A DNA stretch of 54,878 nucleotides, from assembly GCA_016933275.1 (NCBI GenBank), contig JAFGBI010000208.1, forward strand, positions 1 through 54,878, in the 5' to 3' direction. The position numbers and the translations under genes are program-made. Shown piece by piece: positions 1 through 8,395 of the stretch. The stretch's first letter is position 1. Each line of letters opens with the position of its first letter. Under the pieces are notes generated by a model that saw only the letters and a list, made by a program, of their open reading frames with translations, did no database searches and was not told where the DNA came from. Origin of the DNA: Polyangiaceae bacterium (GTDB taxonomy: Bacteria; Myxococcota_A; Polyangia; Polyangiales; Polyangiaceae).

Positions 1-86
1 GAGGCAGCGCTGGAAACGCGTCCTCGCCTCGCATGGACGCGTTTTCAGCGCTGCCGTTGCTGTTGGCAACCTGATCGGTGCTCTAG
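1..86 (+). repeat. Dispersed two-hairpin CTAG element, copy 1 (cut by window edge)
   Basis: Right-hand part of the intergenic repeat family described at 13073-13232. The large hairpin is complete: arms at 5-23 and 35-53 pair over 19 positions with one G-T wobble and an 11-base loop. It is followed by the conserved tail GTTGGCAACCTGATCGG and the terminal CTAG at 83-86. The left hairpin module lies outside the window. Confidence 0.85.
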
Positions 87-184
87 GGGGACCCCGGGGT
101 CTGGAATTTGGCCCGACGCGAGCTCGCGTGCCATCGGACATATGCGCTTCGATAACTCCCTCGAGGCGCGGAGGATGCCTTCCG

Positions 185-1495
185 ATGGCGATCACGCACC
201 ACTGCACGATCTGCGGCCAAGCCTTCGAGCCGCACTTCAGCTACCAGATGGAAGAACGCATCGAGTCCGGCGACGCCGGGGTACCCGAAGCGCGCTTCGT
301 GTTCTTCTGTTCGCAGCGCTGCCTCGAAGAGAGCCATCGTGGCGGAACCGAGGGGACGGCGACCTGCCACTGTTGTGCGGCGAGTTTTCGGGTCGACCTC
401 GCCTCGCAGGTCCTGTTCATCGATGGCCACCGCCGGTACGCATGTGGCCCCGACTGCCGCGCCGCCGTGATCGCGGAGGCGCGCGGGGTCCGCCTGGGCG
501 ACGCGCTGGCACCTCCCGATTCTCCACGTGCGGCCACGCCTCGCGTCGCGGACACCGCGACGCCCGCCGCGGTCGCCCCCGCTGCAGCTCCGGCGATCCT
601 TTCGGAGACCGCGCCCGAGCTGCCCGAGACCACCGCCGGCCAAGTGATCCCATTCGCTCCGCCCGCCGCCGTCAGATCCGCAGAGCGAACGGGAGAGGGG
701 CCCCAGATCCTCGCCGTTTTCAATCACAAAGGCGGCACCGGCAAGACCACCACCTCGGTCACCCTGGCCGCCGGTCTCGCTGCCCACGGTCGGCGCGTCC
801 TGCTCGTCGACACCGACGGACAGGGCAACGTCGGGGTGTCGCTCAACCTGCCGACCGAACGCTCGCTCTACCACGTCCTCGTGATGGGCCTCTCACTGGA
901 GTCGGCCGTACAGGAAGCCCGCCCCGGGCTGGACGTTCTGCCGTCGAACGAGACGCTGGCCGCGGCCGAGCTCTACCTCGCCGGCCGCCGCAATCGCGAC
1001 CGCGTTCTCCAGACTCGGCTCGAGGCCGCCCGTGCGACCTACGATTTCGTGATCCTCGACTGCTCCCCGAGCCTGTCGCTGATGAATCAGAACGCGCTCT
1101 GTTTCGCCGACGCCGTGCTCTGCCCGGTCGCCTGCGACTACCTCTCGCTGGTGGGGATGCGGCAGGTGCTCCGGACCATGAAGCAGGTCAACCGCGTCTT
1201 GAACCATCCAGTGAAACTCTGGGGCGTCTTGCCCACGCTCTTCGACGCGCGGGCGCGCGTATGCCACGAGGCACTCGACACCCTCCGCGAGCACTTCAAG
1301 GACCGCTGCCTCGAACCTATTCGGTCGACCATTCGCGTCAAGGAGGCACCCGCCCAGGGTCGAACGCTCTTCGAGCATGCACCGGACTCGAACGCGGCCG
1401 AGGACTACCTGGTCGTCGTCGAGCGCCTCCTCGCGTCGCGCCACGCCGACTCGGCCCAGACCGTTCCCCGACAGCGCATGGGAGGTACCAAGTGA
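185..1495 (+). CDS. ParA/MinD-family ATPase with N-terminal zinc-finger pair
   Basis: A 436-residue protein. The C-terminal half is a ParA-type P-loop ATPase: deviant Walker A KGGTGKTTT at residues 182-190 with the signature Lys182, a VDTDGQGN segment, and a Walker B-like FVILDCSP. Residues 1-95 hold two cysteine clusters resembling TRASH/MYM zinc fingers: C7-x2-C10 with C42-x3-C46, and C61/C63/C64 with C87-x3-C91. A Pro/Ala-rich linker (about 105-170) joins the two parts. ATG185 is chosen because GGAGG lies 10 bases upstream and the cysteine region begins there; an ATG-free extension to 128 is open but less likely. The stop overlaps the next start by 4 bases, so the two are translationally coupled. 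The ATPase family is certain; the cargo (plasmid, chromosome or protein cluster) is unknown. Confidence 0.9.
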   Translation: MAITHHCTICGQAFEPHFSYQMEERIESGDAGVPEARFVFFCSQRCLEESHRGGTEGTATCHCCAASFRVDLASQVLFIDGHRRYACGPDCRAAVIAEARGVRLGDALAPPDSPRAATPRVADTATPAAVAPAAAPAILSETAPELPETTAGQVIPFAPPAAVRSAERTGEGPQILAVFNHKGGTGKTTTSVTLAAGLAAHGRRVLLVDTDGQGNVGVSLNLPTERSLYHVLVMGLSLESAVQEARPGLDVLPSNETLAAAELYLAGRRNRDRVLQTRLEAARATYDFVILDCSPSLSLMNQNALCFADAVLCPVACDYLSLVGMRQVLRTMKQVNRVLNHPVKLWGVLPTLFDARARVCHEALDTLREHFKDRCLEPIRSTIRVKEAPAQGRTLFEHAPDSNAAEDYLVVVERLLASRHADSAQTVPRQRMGGTK

Positions 1496-1797
1496 CCGAA
1501 CACAACGATTTCCGTGAGGCGGCCGCGAAGGTGCTCGACACCGATGACGTCGAGGGTGTCCTCTCTGCTCGATTCTACGCCGGCGCTCCGGCGCGCCAGG
1601 AGCGCGTCCGCCGCGAGCAGCCACGCCCCAGCCACTACAAGGTGATCTGCATCTCGATGTACACGGAGGACCTGCAGCACCTCGACGAGATGGTCGAGGT
1701 CCTCAAGGCGCGAGGCCTCACCAAGGCCAACCGCAGCGCGCTCATCCGATACGCGCTCGGCGAGGTCGACCTCGACCGCGTCCCGCGCGGACTATGA
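1492..1797 (+). CDS. Small ribbon-helix-helix-like DNA-binding protein, ParA partner
   Basis: A 101-residue protein starting at a GTG inside the GTGA that ends the parA-like gene. Residues about 47-92 look like a ribbon-helix-helix (MetJ/Arc) fold: a strand (YKVICISMY), a helix (LQHLDEMVEVLKARG), a turn and a second helix (NRSALIRYAL). The N-terminal 45 residues are polar and carry basic patches. In ParA systems a small RHH protein often replaces ParB as centromere binder and ATPase activator; that role is inferred from the overlap. No iterated centromere-like direct repeats were seen next to it. Its stop overlaps the following ATG by 4 bases. Confidence 0.75.
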   Translation: MTEHNDFREAAAKVLDTDDVEGVLSARFYAGAPARQERVRREQPRPSHYKVICISMYTEDLQHLDEMVEVLKARGLTKANRSALIRYALGEVDLDRVPRGL

Positions 1798-2894
1798 CGC
1801 GCGGACCCATCCGGGCCCCGCCGGCCGCCCCAACGCTCCGCGCGAGGCCGGCCGATGTGGACCGCTGGGTGTGCGATCTCGGGATCGCGCGCGAGGCGGC
1901 CGAGCTCCACGGGGCGAGCGATGTCATCGACCTTCATGTCGACACGTTCATCTGGACGCGTCTGTTCGGCTATGACCTGACGCGCCGTCACGGTCCGGGA
2001 CCGCTACCGGGCTGGTGTGCCAGACAGGTCGACCTCCCGCGCCTGGTCGATGCCGGAGTCGGCGGGGCCGTGTGGGCCATCACCACCAATCCATTTGCCA
2101 ACGGCGACGAGCTTCGGGATGGCCTCCTCGCCAACCTCGAGCGCCTGACTTCGCTGCTGAATCGGTCGGGAGCCGCGGTGGTCGTCCGTACTCCGGCGGA
2201 GTATCGGAAGGCTCGCCTGACCGGGCGTCACGGCGCCTTCCTCGCCCTCCAGGGCGGCAATGCGCTGGCCTACGACCTCGATCTGTTGGAACGCCTGCCC
2301 GGTGATCCCCTCGTCCTCGTGACCTTGGTACATATGACGGACTCCGACCTCGGAGCGACGAGCTCACCGCTCCGCCTGGGCCCGGATCGAGGTCTCTCGC
2401 GGCGTGGCCGGGATCTCGTCGACGCCCTCGAGGCACGGCGCATCCTGGTCGATTTGGCGCACATCGGACGCCGCGGCTTCTGGAACGCCGTGGACATGCA
2501 CGACCGAACCCGACCCCTGATCGTGAGCCACACGGGGGCCTCAGGTATCCACCCGCACTGGCGGAACCTCGACGACGCTCAGCTGCGCGCGATCGCCGAC
2601 TCAGGAGGCACGGTCGGGATCATCTACCATGCGTCGTACCTGGGCGACCCGCTCTGGCGCGGACGAGCCCTGAGCGTGGTCCGCCATCTCGAGCATGTGA
2701 TCGAGACGGTCGGCGAAGACCACGCCTCGCTCGGCAGCGACTGGGACGGCCTCATCGTCACCCCCCGCGACCTGCGTACCGCAAGCGAGCTGCCGCGCCT
2801 CACCGCACTGCTCCTCCGACGAGGGCACTCGCCGGAGCGCGTCCGCAAGCTCCTCGGCGGCAACTTCCTCCGGGTGCTGGGCGAAGGCCGGTGA
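1794..2894 (+). CDS. Membrane dipeptidase-like protein (peptidase M19 family)
   Basis: A 366-residue TIM-barrel metallohydrolase of the renal dipeptidase family. Visible ligand motifs are H48-x-D50 in DLHVDT, His223 in VDLAHIG, His246 in VSHTGAS, and a late GSDWDG segment. The metal-bridging glutamate, normally in a motif like VEGGHS, is replaced by Gln153 in LALQGGNAL. The protein therefore may bind one metal, or may have changed substrate or lost activity. No signal peptide is evident, so it is probably cytoplasmic. It is coupled to the upstream RHH gene by an ATGA overlap, which puts a peptidase-like enzyme in the same transcript as a ParA pair. Family assignment is strong; substrate is unknown. 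Confidence 0.85.
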   Translation: MTRGPIRAPPAAPTLRARPADVDRWVCDLGIAREAAELHGASDVIDLHVDTFIWTRLFGYDLTRRHGPGPLPGWCARQVDLPRLVDAGVGGAVWAITTNPFANGDELRDGLLANLERLTSLLNRSGAAVVVRTPAEYRKARLTGRHGAFLALQGGNALAYDLDLLERLPGDPLVLVTLVHMTDSDLGATSSPLRLGPDRGLSRRGRDLVDALEARRILVDLAHIGRRGFWNAVDMHDRTRPLIVSHTGASGIHPHWRNLDDAQLRAIADSGGTVGIIYHASYLGDPLWRGRALSVVRHLEHVIETVGEDHASLGSDWDGLIVTPRDLRTASELPRLTALLLRRGHSPERVRKLLGGNFLRVLGEGR

Positions 2895-2942
2895 CTGCGA
2901 CCAACGGGGATGGCTCGCCAGGTCCCGTGCTAGCCGCCGAGG

Positions 2943-3575
2943 TCAGACGTCGAGGGACTCGTAGTCCTCCTCGTTTGCCTCGTCGTCCTCGTCCTCTCCC
3001 GTCAGGCCGAGCTCCGCTCGGGAGAGCTGCGGGAGGCGCCGCTTGCCCACGGGTCCCTCGTCGACGTAGTCGCGAAGGTCCATCATCTCCTTGAGCGCTT
3101 CGAGCTTCGCGAGCGCCTTCACCTCCACCTGGCGAATCCGTTCTCGGGTAAGGTTCATGATGGCTCCCACGTCCTCCAGGGTCGTCCCTCCGCGGTCGGC
3201 GACGTCGAGCGCGCAGGACTCGGTGAGCTCCCACACCTCGAGATCCGGGAAGTTCAGCTTGATGGCGCCCGTACGGGGAGACACGTCGATGTAAAGATGG
3301 TACTTGCACGATACGTACGGGCACGGTCGGGGCCCGTCGGTGCATTCCGCCCGAGTTCGCGGCTTGTAGTAGTCCGTTTCCGGGTAGAGAAGCCGCCCGA
3401 TCTCGAGATCGCGTTTCGTCATCCGCTTGACGCTGATGGTCCGCGCCCGTACGTCCCGCTTGCGGCGGGAACGCCGCTGCTCACGCGTGATGCACTCGCC
3501 GTTGCCCTGGTCACAGCACGACGTCTCCGCTCCCGCCTCGGTCACCGCAACTGCTTCGCCCTTCTTTCCGTTCAT
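2943..3575 (-). CDS. Sigma-70 region 4-like DNA-binding protein with cysteine cluster
   Basis: A 210-residue protein. Residues about 128-165 match sigma-70 region 4.2 ([20 protein letters not shown]), the helix-turn-helix that contacts the -35 box. No region 2 is present, so it cannot be a complete sigma factor. The N-terminal half is basic and has seven cysteines overall (20, 21, 28, 78, 85, 90, 121), including C78-x6-C85-x4-C90, which could bind metal or act as a redox switch. The tail is strongly acidic. The ATG at 3575 is followed by Lys-rich sequence. The MerR-like gene lies 119 bases upstream in the same orientation. It probably acts as a transcription regulator; its targets are unknown. 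Confidence 0.8.
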   Translation of the reverse strand: MNGKKGEAVAVTEAGAETSCCDQGNGECITREQRRSRRKRDVRARTISVKRMTKRDLEIGRLLYPETDYYKPRTRAECTDGPRPCPYVSCKYHLYIDVSPRTGAIKLNFPDLEVWELTESCALDVADRGGTTLEDVGAIMNLTRERIRQVEVKALAKLEALKEMMDLRDYVDEGPVGKRRLPQLSRAELGLTGEDEDDEANEEDYESLDV

Positions 3576-3694
3576 GTGCTGCCTCCAGTACCGCCGTCGC
3601 CACCCACATCATGGGAAAGACGCACGCTCCCACCCAACCTCCCGACAAGGTGGGAGGCGCCGCACGCCGACTGCTTTGACTCGACCGCTCACCC

Positions 3695-4210
3695 TCAGGA
3701 GGCGGCCGCTCGCTCGACTCGCGCTCGCGCGGTGAGTCGGGTCTCAATCGCTCCGAGAAGCGCCAGGAGGTCCTGGCTCATGGACCGCGCCTCGCTCACT
3801 TGTCGCGCGAGGAGCTTCGTGTAGCCCTCTGGGCTTCGTTCCCTGAGAATCCCGGCGAGCTTCGCGAAGACGCTGGCCAGGGTTCGCTCGAGCTCCCGCA
3901 GGTCCCCCTGCATGAAGAAGAACTCCCGTTGGATCTGCTCGATCGTGTAGCTCTCCGCCATCATCTCCTTGATGCGGAGGATCTGGCGCACCACACTCGC
4001 GGGATAGAGCCCCTGTGACCCCTGATGCTTCCCCTTCCGTCCGACCCGGACGCTCCGCGGAAGGAGCCCGAGCTGGACGTATTTCCGTAGGGTCGCCTCG
4101 GAGAGCGCGATCTGGTGGGCGGCGAAGAAGGCGAGGATCTCGGCCGAGGTCAAACCTCGGGGGTGCTCCCTCTCGATCCGCTCCAGCGTGACATCGTCGA
4201 TTCCGCTCAT
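3695..4210 (-). CDS. MerR-like helix-turn-helix regulator
   Basis: A 171-residue protein. Residues about 17-75 form a winged helix of MerR type (LTSAEILAFFAAHQIALSEA, then LRKYVQLGLLPRS and LYPASVVRQILRIK). A long helical region follows that could form the dimerising coiled coil. No effector-binding cysteines are seen. The start at ATG4210 is preferred because the conserved domain begins just after it. The reading frame stays open to 4351 but the extra residues are low in domain character. A perfect palindrome at 4330-4344 upstream is a candidate operator. Confidence 0.75.
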   Translation of the reverse strand: MSGIDDVTLERIEREHPRGLTSAEILAFFAAHQIALSEATLRKYVQLGLLPRSVRVGRKGKHQGSQGLYPASVVRQILRIKEMMAESYTIEQIQREFFFMQGDLRELERTLASVFAKLAGILRERSPEGYTKLLARQVSEARSMSQDLLALLGAIETRLTARARVERAAAS

Positions 4211-4329
4211 ACGCACCGGGTTTCCGCCCGTGGTCGACCCGCCGACGCGGCGGGCCTTCGTGCGGGCCGCCTCACCGCCCGCTGCTCTGTCGGGCGCCAG
4301 GCACGACCACCCGAACGCGAGCGAATATA

Positions 4330-4344
4330 TTCCACTGAGTGGAA
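4330..4344. promoter_or_regulatory. Perfect 15-bp palindrome, candidate operator
   Basis: TTCCACTGAGTGGAA has 7-base arms around a single central G, in an AT-rich patch about 120 bases upstream of the MerR-like start. MerR-type dimers bind such dyads in their own promoters, so autoregulation is plausible but not shown. Confidence 0.4.
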
Positions 4345-4376
4345 CCTCCAAAACACTTTACCGTAAAAGAACTACG

Positions 4377-4398
4377 CATGGAGCGGTTCGGCTCCATG
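4377..4398. other. Short perfect hairpin
   Basis: CATGGAGC and GCTCCATG pair over 8 bases around the 6-base loop GGTTCG. It lies in the divergent intergenic region and has no T-tract, so it is not a simple terminator. Function unknown. Confidence 0.45.
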
Positions 4399-4752
4399 GA
4401 CGCGGTTCCCGATCCCTTGATCGGACATTTACTGTCAGTTCCAGAGGAATGTCCATGGAGATGATTTGCCGTCCATGACGGCAACGCCACGGCGGCGAGC
4501 CCTGCGCGTCCGATCAGCACTCGACCCCAACGCCACCGGAAGCCACCCTCACCCGCATCGCCAGCCGACCTCCTCGGGTGGAGCTGTGCGTCCGATCAGG
4601 GCTCGGTGGCTCGCGCAACCGCGACGCCGGGACCACGCCACCCCGACGCACACACCGAACGAGGCAGGCCGGGGTCGACTCGACCTCCAAGATCGGGCTA
4701 AACCGGTCGCTCCGTGCGACCGTGCCGCGGTCACGGATGGAGCCCCCGAGCC

Positions 4753-5595
4753 ATGGCGGAATCGGTGCACCGAGACGTAACGGCAAGCGGCGTTCGGCTC
4801 CGCGTGGCCGAACGGGGCGAGGGACCGTCCATCGTGCTGTTGCATGGACTGTTCGTCGACCACACCACCTGGGATGGCGTGGTCGACGGGCTCTCCGGGG
4901 AGTTTCACCTGGTGGCGCCCGATCTGCCGGGGTTCGGTGAGAGCGAGAAGCCGTCACCAATGCGTTTCCCCTACGGGGTCGATGCGTTCGCGGAGGCCAT
5001 TGCCGATCTGCATGCAGGCCTCGGCCTCGGCCGGGTAGCGGTGGTCGGCCACGGTCTCGGAGGTGCGGTGGCGATCACGTTGGCGGCCCGCCACGCGGAG
5101 CTGGTGTCCCATCTGGTGCTCGTCGATTCCCTCTGCTTCGCCGCCGCCCTCGGCCTCGAGCGCACCTTGATCCAACTCCCCCTGGCCGGCAGCTTCGCGT
5201 TCCGTCAACTTTGGGGACGGGCTGCGTTCCACGCCCTGTTCCGCAATCGAATGCTCGCCGCCACCTCCACCGTGCCCGCAGCGCGGATCGACTACTACTA
5301 CGACGTATTCAACACCCCCGCGGCACGAGGGAGCGCGTTCGCGACGCTGCGGTCGACGCTCGATCCGCGACCCGTGGAGGCACGGACCAGTCGCGTGAAG
5401 ACGCCGACCCTGGTCGTGTGGGGACGCCGTGATCGTGTCTACCCCGCGGCGTTCGGCCAGCGGCTGGCACGCCGGATCCGCGACGCCGGATTCGAGCTGC
5501 TGGATACCGCACATTGCCCGCAAGAGGAGCGCCCGCGCGAGGTCGCGCTCGTCATCGGCCGCTTCTTGCGCGCTGAGCGGCCGACGCTGAAGTGA
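4753..5595 (+). CDS. Alpha/beta hydrolase-fold protein lacking the nucleophile serine
   Basis: A 280-residue alpha/beta hydrolase of the epoxide hydrolase/haloalkane dehalogenase-like group. It has the oxyanion HG motif (VLLHGLF, about residue 31), DLPGFGESEKP, the acid Asp227 in GRRDRVYP, and His254 in DTAHCPQ. The nucleophile elbow reads GHGLGG, so Gly101 replaces the expected Ser/Asp/Cys. Enzymatic hydrolysis by the usual mechanism is therefore not expected. ATG4753 is chosen over 4714 because a GGAG lies 10 bases upstream and the family's first strand follows directly. It is convergent with the next gene with no bases between the two stop codons. Confidence 0.85.
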   Translation: MAESVHRDVTASGVRLRVAERGEGPSIVLLHGLFVDHTTWDGVVDGLSGEFHLVAPDLPGFGESEKPSPMRFPYGVDAFAEAIADLHAGLGLGRVAVVGHGLGGAVAITLAARHAELVSHLVLVDSLCFAAALGLERTLIQLPLAGSFAFRQLWGRAAFHALFRNRMLAATSTVPAARIDYYYDVFNTPAARGSAFATLRSTLDPRPVEARTSRVKTPTLVVWGRRDRVYPAAFGQRLARRIRDAGFELLDTAHCPQEERPREVALVIGRFLRAERPTLK

Positions 5596-8307
5596 TCAGA
5601 TGGGCGCGAAGCTCGCGGTTGGGGGTTCCTCCCCGGCGGGCGGGGGCGGGGACGGGGGCGTGGTGAGCGCGGGTGGCGGTCGCCTCGGCGCGGGGTACGC
5701 AGGGGTGCGCTGGCGAGTCGGTGCGGCAGCTGGAGGCGGGCGAGGCGCGGGGGTCGTGACCGGGGTCGGCAGCGGCGGCTCGGGCGCAGGCGGCGCCGAC
5801 TCGACGTCGAGAGCGGTGTCGGTCGGAGCCGGAGGGGCCGGGATCGAGGGACTACGAACGTCCAAGGTCGGCGGCGGGGTCGTGACGACCGGTGCGACGA
5901 CGGATGGCGGGGCGGCGGGAGCAACGGCGGCCTTCTGCTCGCCCCTCCCAACGGCGCGCCACACCAACGGCGAAAGGAGGATGTAGACGGGGATCGCGAG
6001 GAAGAATCCCACGATCCAGGTCACGATCCGGATCGACCGGAGACGACGGGCCTCCTGTTCCGGCGTCCGGCGAACCATCAGCTCGTTCGCTTCGTCCCCA
6101 ACGTCCTCGCTCGGAGGAGGGATCGTCGCCGGTCCACCGGCGTAGGTCCCCGCATCCCCGGAAGAGAAGAACTCGTGATGCCAATGGTCGTCCACCCAAT
6201 CGCCCCGCGAGCGAGACGAGGGCGGTGGTGAGACGGGCATGGGCTCGGTCTCCTCCGATCGATGCAGGGTTGTGCCTACCTTGGTAGCGACCAGGGGCAT
6301 GGGTAGATCGGAGGGTTCGTTCCCGCGACCCATCCCTCGACCCCCCGGGGCGCTTCCGAGCCCTGATCCGCTCGACAACCAAGGTGGCGCTTCGACGGTT
6401 TCGGCACCCTCGGCGCGGACGGGGGGCAGAGGCGGCGAAGCAGCCCGCTGTCCCGCCGACGGAGGGGCGGGAGACGCGTCGCGGTCCCGCTCCTCCCCTC
6501 CCTCGCCAAAGGGCGGCCCGCCTCCCAAGCCCGGGAGCAGGTCCATGCCCTCCCGCCGGCGAAACGGGATCACCTTCGCTGCGCTGTCACGGGTCGCCGC
6601 GAGGTCCGGGAGCTCCGCGGGGCTCGGCTCCCCCAATCCTCGGGATGCGGGGGCGACCGTCCCGAGCCCTTGCGGCTCGACCCGGGCTGCGAGGGGCGAT
6701 GGAGCATCACCCGCGACGCCGACCCGCGTCCCCAGCGGGCCGACGTGCCCCACCGCTGGCTGGCTCGACGGATCCGTCACCTCGGGCGGGGCAAAAGACG
6801 CGGTCGTCGATGCGAGCGCGTTCGCAGACCGCGACACGTCCGACGGCGCCGTCACTTCGGGTGCCGTCGTGAAGGCAACCGTCGACGCGAGCGAGTTCGA
6901 GGACCCCGAGGACTCGAGCGGAGCGGTCGCTGCTTCCGGCGCGGTGGTGAACACCGCCGTGGACACGAGCAGGGCTGCCGGCTCCGAGGCCTCACCCGCG
7001 AGCGCCGGCTCGCTGTCTCGTCCTGGCTCGTCCAAACCACCAGGTTCGATCGAGGCAGCGACAGGTGACATCGGAGGGACGACAGGGGAGACGCGCGCCG
7101 CTGCTGGTTGCCCAAGACCCGAGCTCGTGCGACCCGTCGCACCCGGTTCGCCGACGATTCCCATGGCCGTCGACAACGATGGACGCCACGACGGCACCGC
7201 GACCTCTGCCGATCCGTCCGGGGCAGCGGCCTCGGGACGCGAGGTGCGCTCGTGGTCCACGCTCGGGACTACCTCGTCCCCAGGCATGGGCGCCTCCGGG
7301 GGCGTGGTCTCGCCGACGCGCACCCCTCCCAATTCGTCGACCTCGGGGGGCGCCGCGGGGCCGAGCACGAGCAGGCCCTCGAAGTAGAGCTTCGTCACCG
7401 TCGAGAGCGTCGAGAGATCCTCGAACGGCGACTCGTCCACGACATCCATGAGCGTGCGCCGCCCGTCGAACAGCCGGAGGATCCCGTTGAGGTCGTCGGG
7501 GATCTCGTTCAGTCGCTCGAGCAATTGGTCGGTGTCGATGTGGAAGACCGTGTCCAACGGCGGGAGCTGCTCCAGTAGGCGACCCCACTCGTCGACGCGA
7601 CGCATGCCCTCCATCAGGAGCCCCTGGTTCGACGTCGGGATGACGTCGGGGTTGTTCACTGGATGGAAGTCGACGTCGAAGCTGCCGCGGTCCCACAACA
7701 GCGACCGGTAGACGGCCTCCTCCCCACGAAGCCGACCGAGCTCGGCATCGACCACCTTGCCGTCTCGGAAATACACGACCATCTGCCGCTGGCTACCGTT
7801 GGTGATCCGAGCGACGCCACTTTTGCGACTCACCTCGAAGGTCTGCAAGAGGTCGACGACCCCCATGTCCTCCAGCGAGCCCGCGAGTCGCGTCCGCACG
7901 CTCACCGGAAACGACGTCACCATCCGCTCCTGAGTGCGACGGGCTAGCAGCAGGTTCACGCGGGCGATGAGCTCACGCACGAAAATCGGCTTGGTGAGGT
8001 AATCCTCCACGCCGAGCTCGAGCCCACGGATCTTGTCCTCGATCGACTTCTGACTCGTGAGGAAGACGGCGGGGATCCCCGCTGTGTCCGGCTTCTCCTT
8101 GAGCCGACGGACCAACTCGTAGCCGTCGAGCCGCGGCAGGCGAGTGTCCGTGAGGACGAGATCGGGCGCAGAGAAATCGATCTTCCCCAGCGCATCGGCA
8201 CCGTCGGTCGCCGTCGTCACGCTGAAGCCGGCGTTCTTCAGGCTCACCTCGAGAACACGTAGGCTCCGCGGATCCGCATCAACGAGGAGCAGCTGCTTCT
8301 TGGCCAC
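5596..8307 (-). CDS. Response-regulator receiver/DUF4388 protein with C-terminal membrane segment
   Basis: A 903-residue protein. Residues 5-120 are a receiver domain with acidic pair D10/D12, phospho-acceptor Asp54 (LVLTDTRLP), Thr84 and Lys106. A DUF4388 (PATAN) domain follows at about 138-320, a module common in myxobacterial signalling. Residues about 330-740 are low-complexity Pro/Ala/Ser/Thr sequence. A single transmembrane helix ([20 protein letters not shown]) lies near 764-786, leaving a Pro-rich tail of about 115 residues that would be periplasmic. The start is GTG. No output DNA-binding or enzymatic domain is visible. It probably works with the neighbouring kinase-like protein, which has the same C-terminal anchor layout. 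Confidence 0.88.
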   Translation of the reverse strand: MAKKQLLLVDADPRSLRVLEVSLKNAGFSVTTATDGADALGKIDFSAPDLVLTDTRLPRLDGYELVRRLKEKPDTAGIPAVFLTSQKSIEDKIRGLELGVEDYLTKPIFVRELIARVNLLLARRTQERMVTSFPVSVRTRLAGSLEDMGVVDLLQTFEVSRKSGVARITNGSQRQMVVYFRDGKVVDAELGRLRGEEAVYRSLLWDRGSFDVDFHPVNNPDVIPTSNQGLLMEGMRRVDEWGRLLEQLPPLDTVFHIDTDQLLERLNEIPDDLNGILRLFDGRRTLMDVVDESPFEDLSTLSTVTKLYFEGLLVLGPAAPPEVDELGGVRVGETTPPEAPMPGDEVVPSVDHERTSRPEAAAPDGSAEVAVPSWRPSLSTAMGIVGEPGATGRTSSGLGQPAAARVSPVVPPMSPVAASIEPGGLDEPGRDSEPALAGEASEPAALLVSTAVFTTAPEAATAPLESSGSSNSLASTVAFTTAPEVTAPSDVSRSANALASTTASFAPPEVTDPSSQPAVGHVGPLGTRVGVAGDAPSPLAARVEPQGLGTVAPASRGLGEPSPAELPDLAATRDSAAKVIPFRRREGMDLLPGLGGGPPFGEGGEERDRDASPAPPSAGQRAASPPLPPVRAEGAETVEAPPWLSSGSGLGSAPGGRGMGRGNEPSDLPMPLVATKVGTTLHRSEETEPMPVSPPPSSRSRGDWVDDHWHHEFFSSGDAGTYAGGPATIPPPSEDVGDEANELMVRRTPEQEARRLRSIRIVTWIVGFFLAIPVYILLSPLVWRAVGRGEQKAAVAPAAPPSVVAPVVTTPPPTLDVRSPSIPAPPAPTDTALDVESAPPAPEPPLPTPVTTPAPRPPPAAAPTRQRTPAYPAPRRPPPALTTPPSPPPPAGEEPPTASFAPI

Positions 8308-8395
8308 GCGACGATCGACTCCAACTCGGTAGAGAATGCAATTTCAAGGCCCTGGCGCGAAAGTCAAGGCAGTCTCGCCCGTTCCTGGTTCGAGG

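Larger units (their letters stand above)
4211..4752. other. Divergent intergenic region between MerR-like regulator and hydrolase gene
   Basis: No convincing gene was seen in this stretch of about 540 bases. It holds a 15-base palindrome (4330-4344), an AT-rich patch around 4320-4375 that could contain promoter elements, and a hairpin at 4377-4398. Open frames crossing it on both strands have Arg/Pro-rich shadow composition and no recognisable domain. Confidence 0.5.

Noticed and set aside
6239..7387. Long plus-strand frame opposite the receiver-DUF4388 gene
   Set aside because: It mirrors the low-complexity linker of the real gene and contains no recognisable fold.
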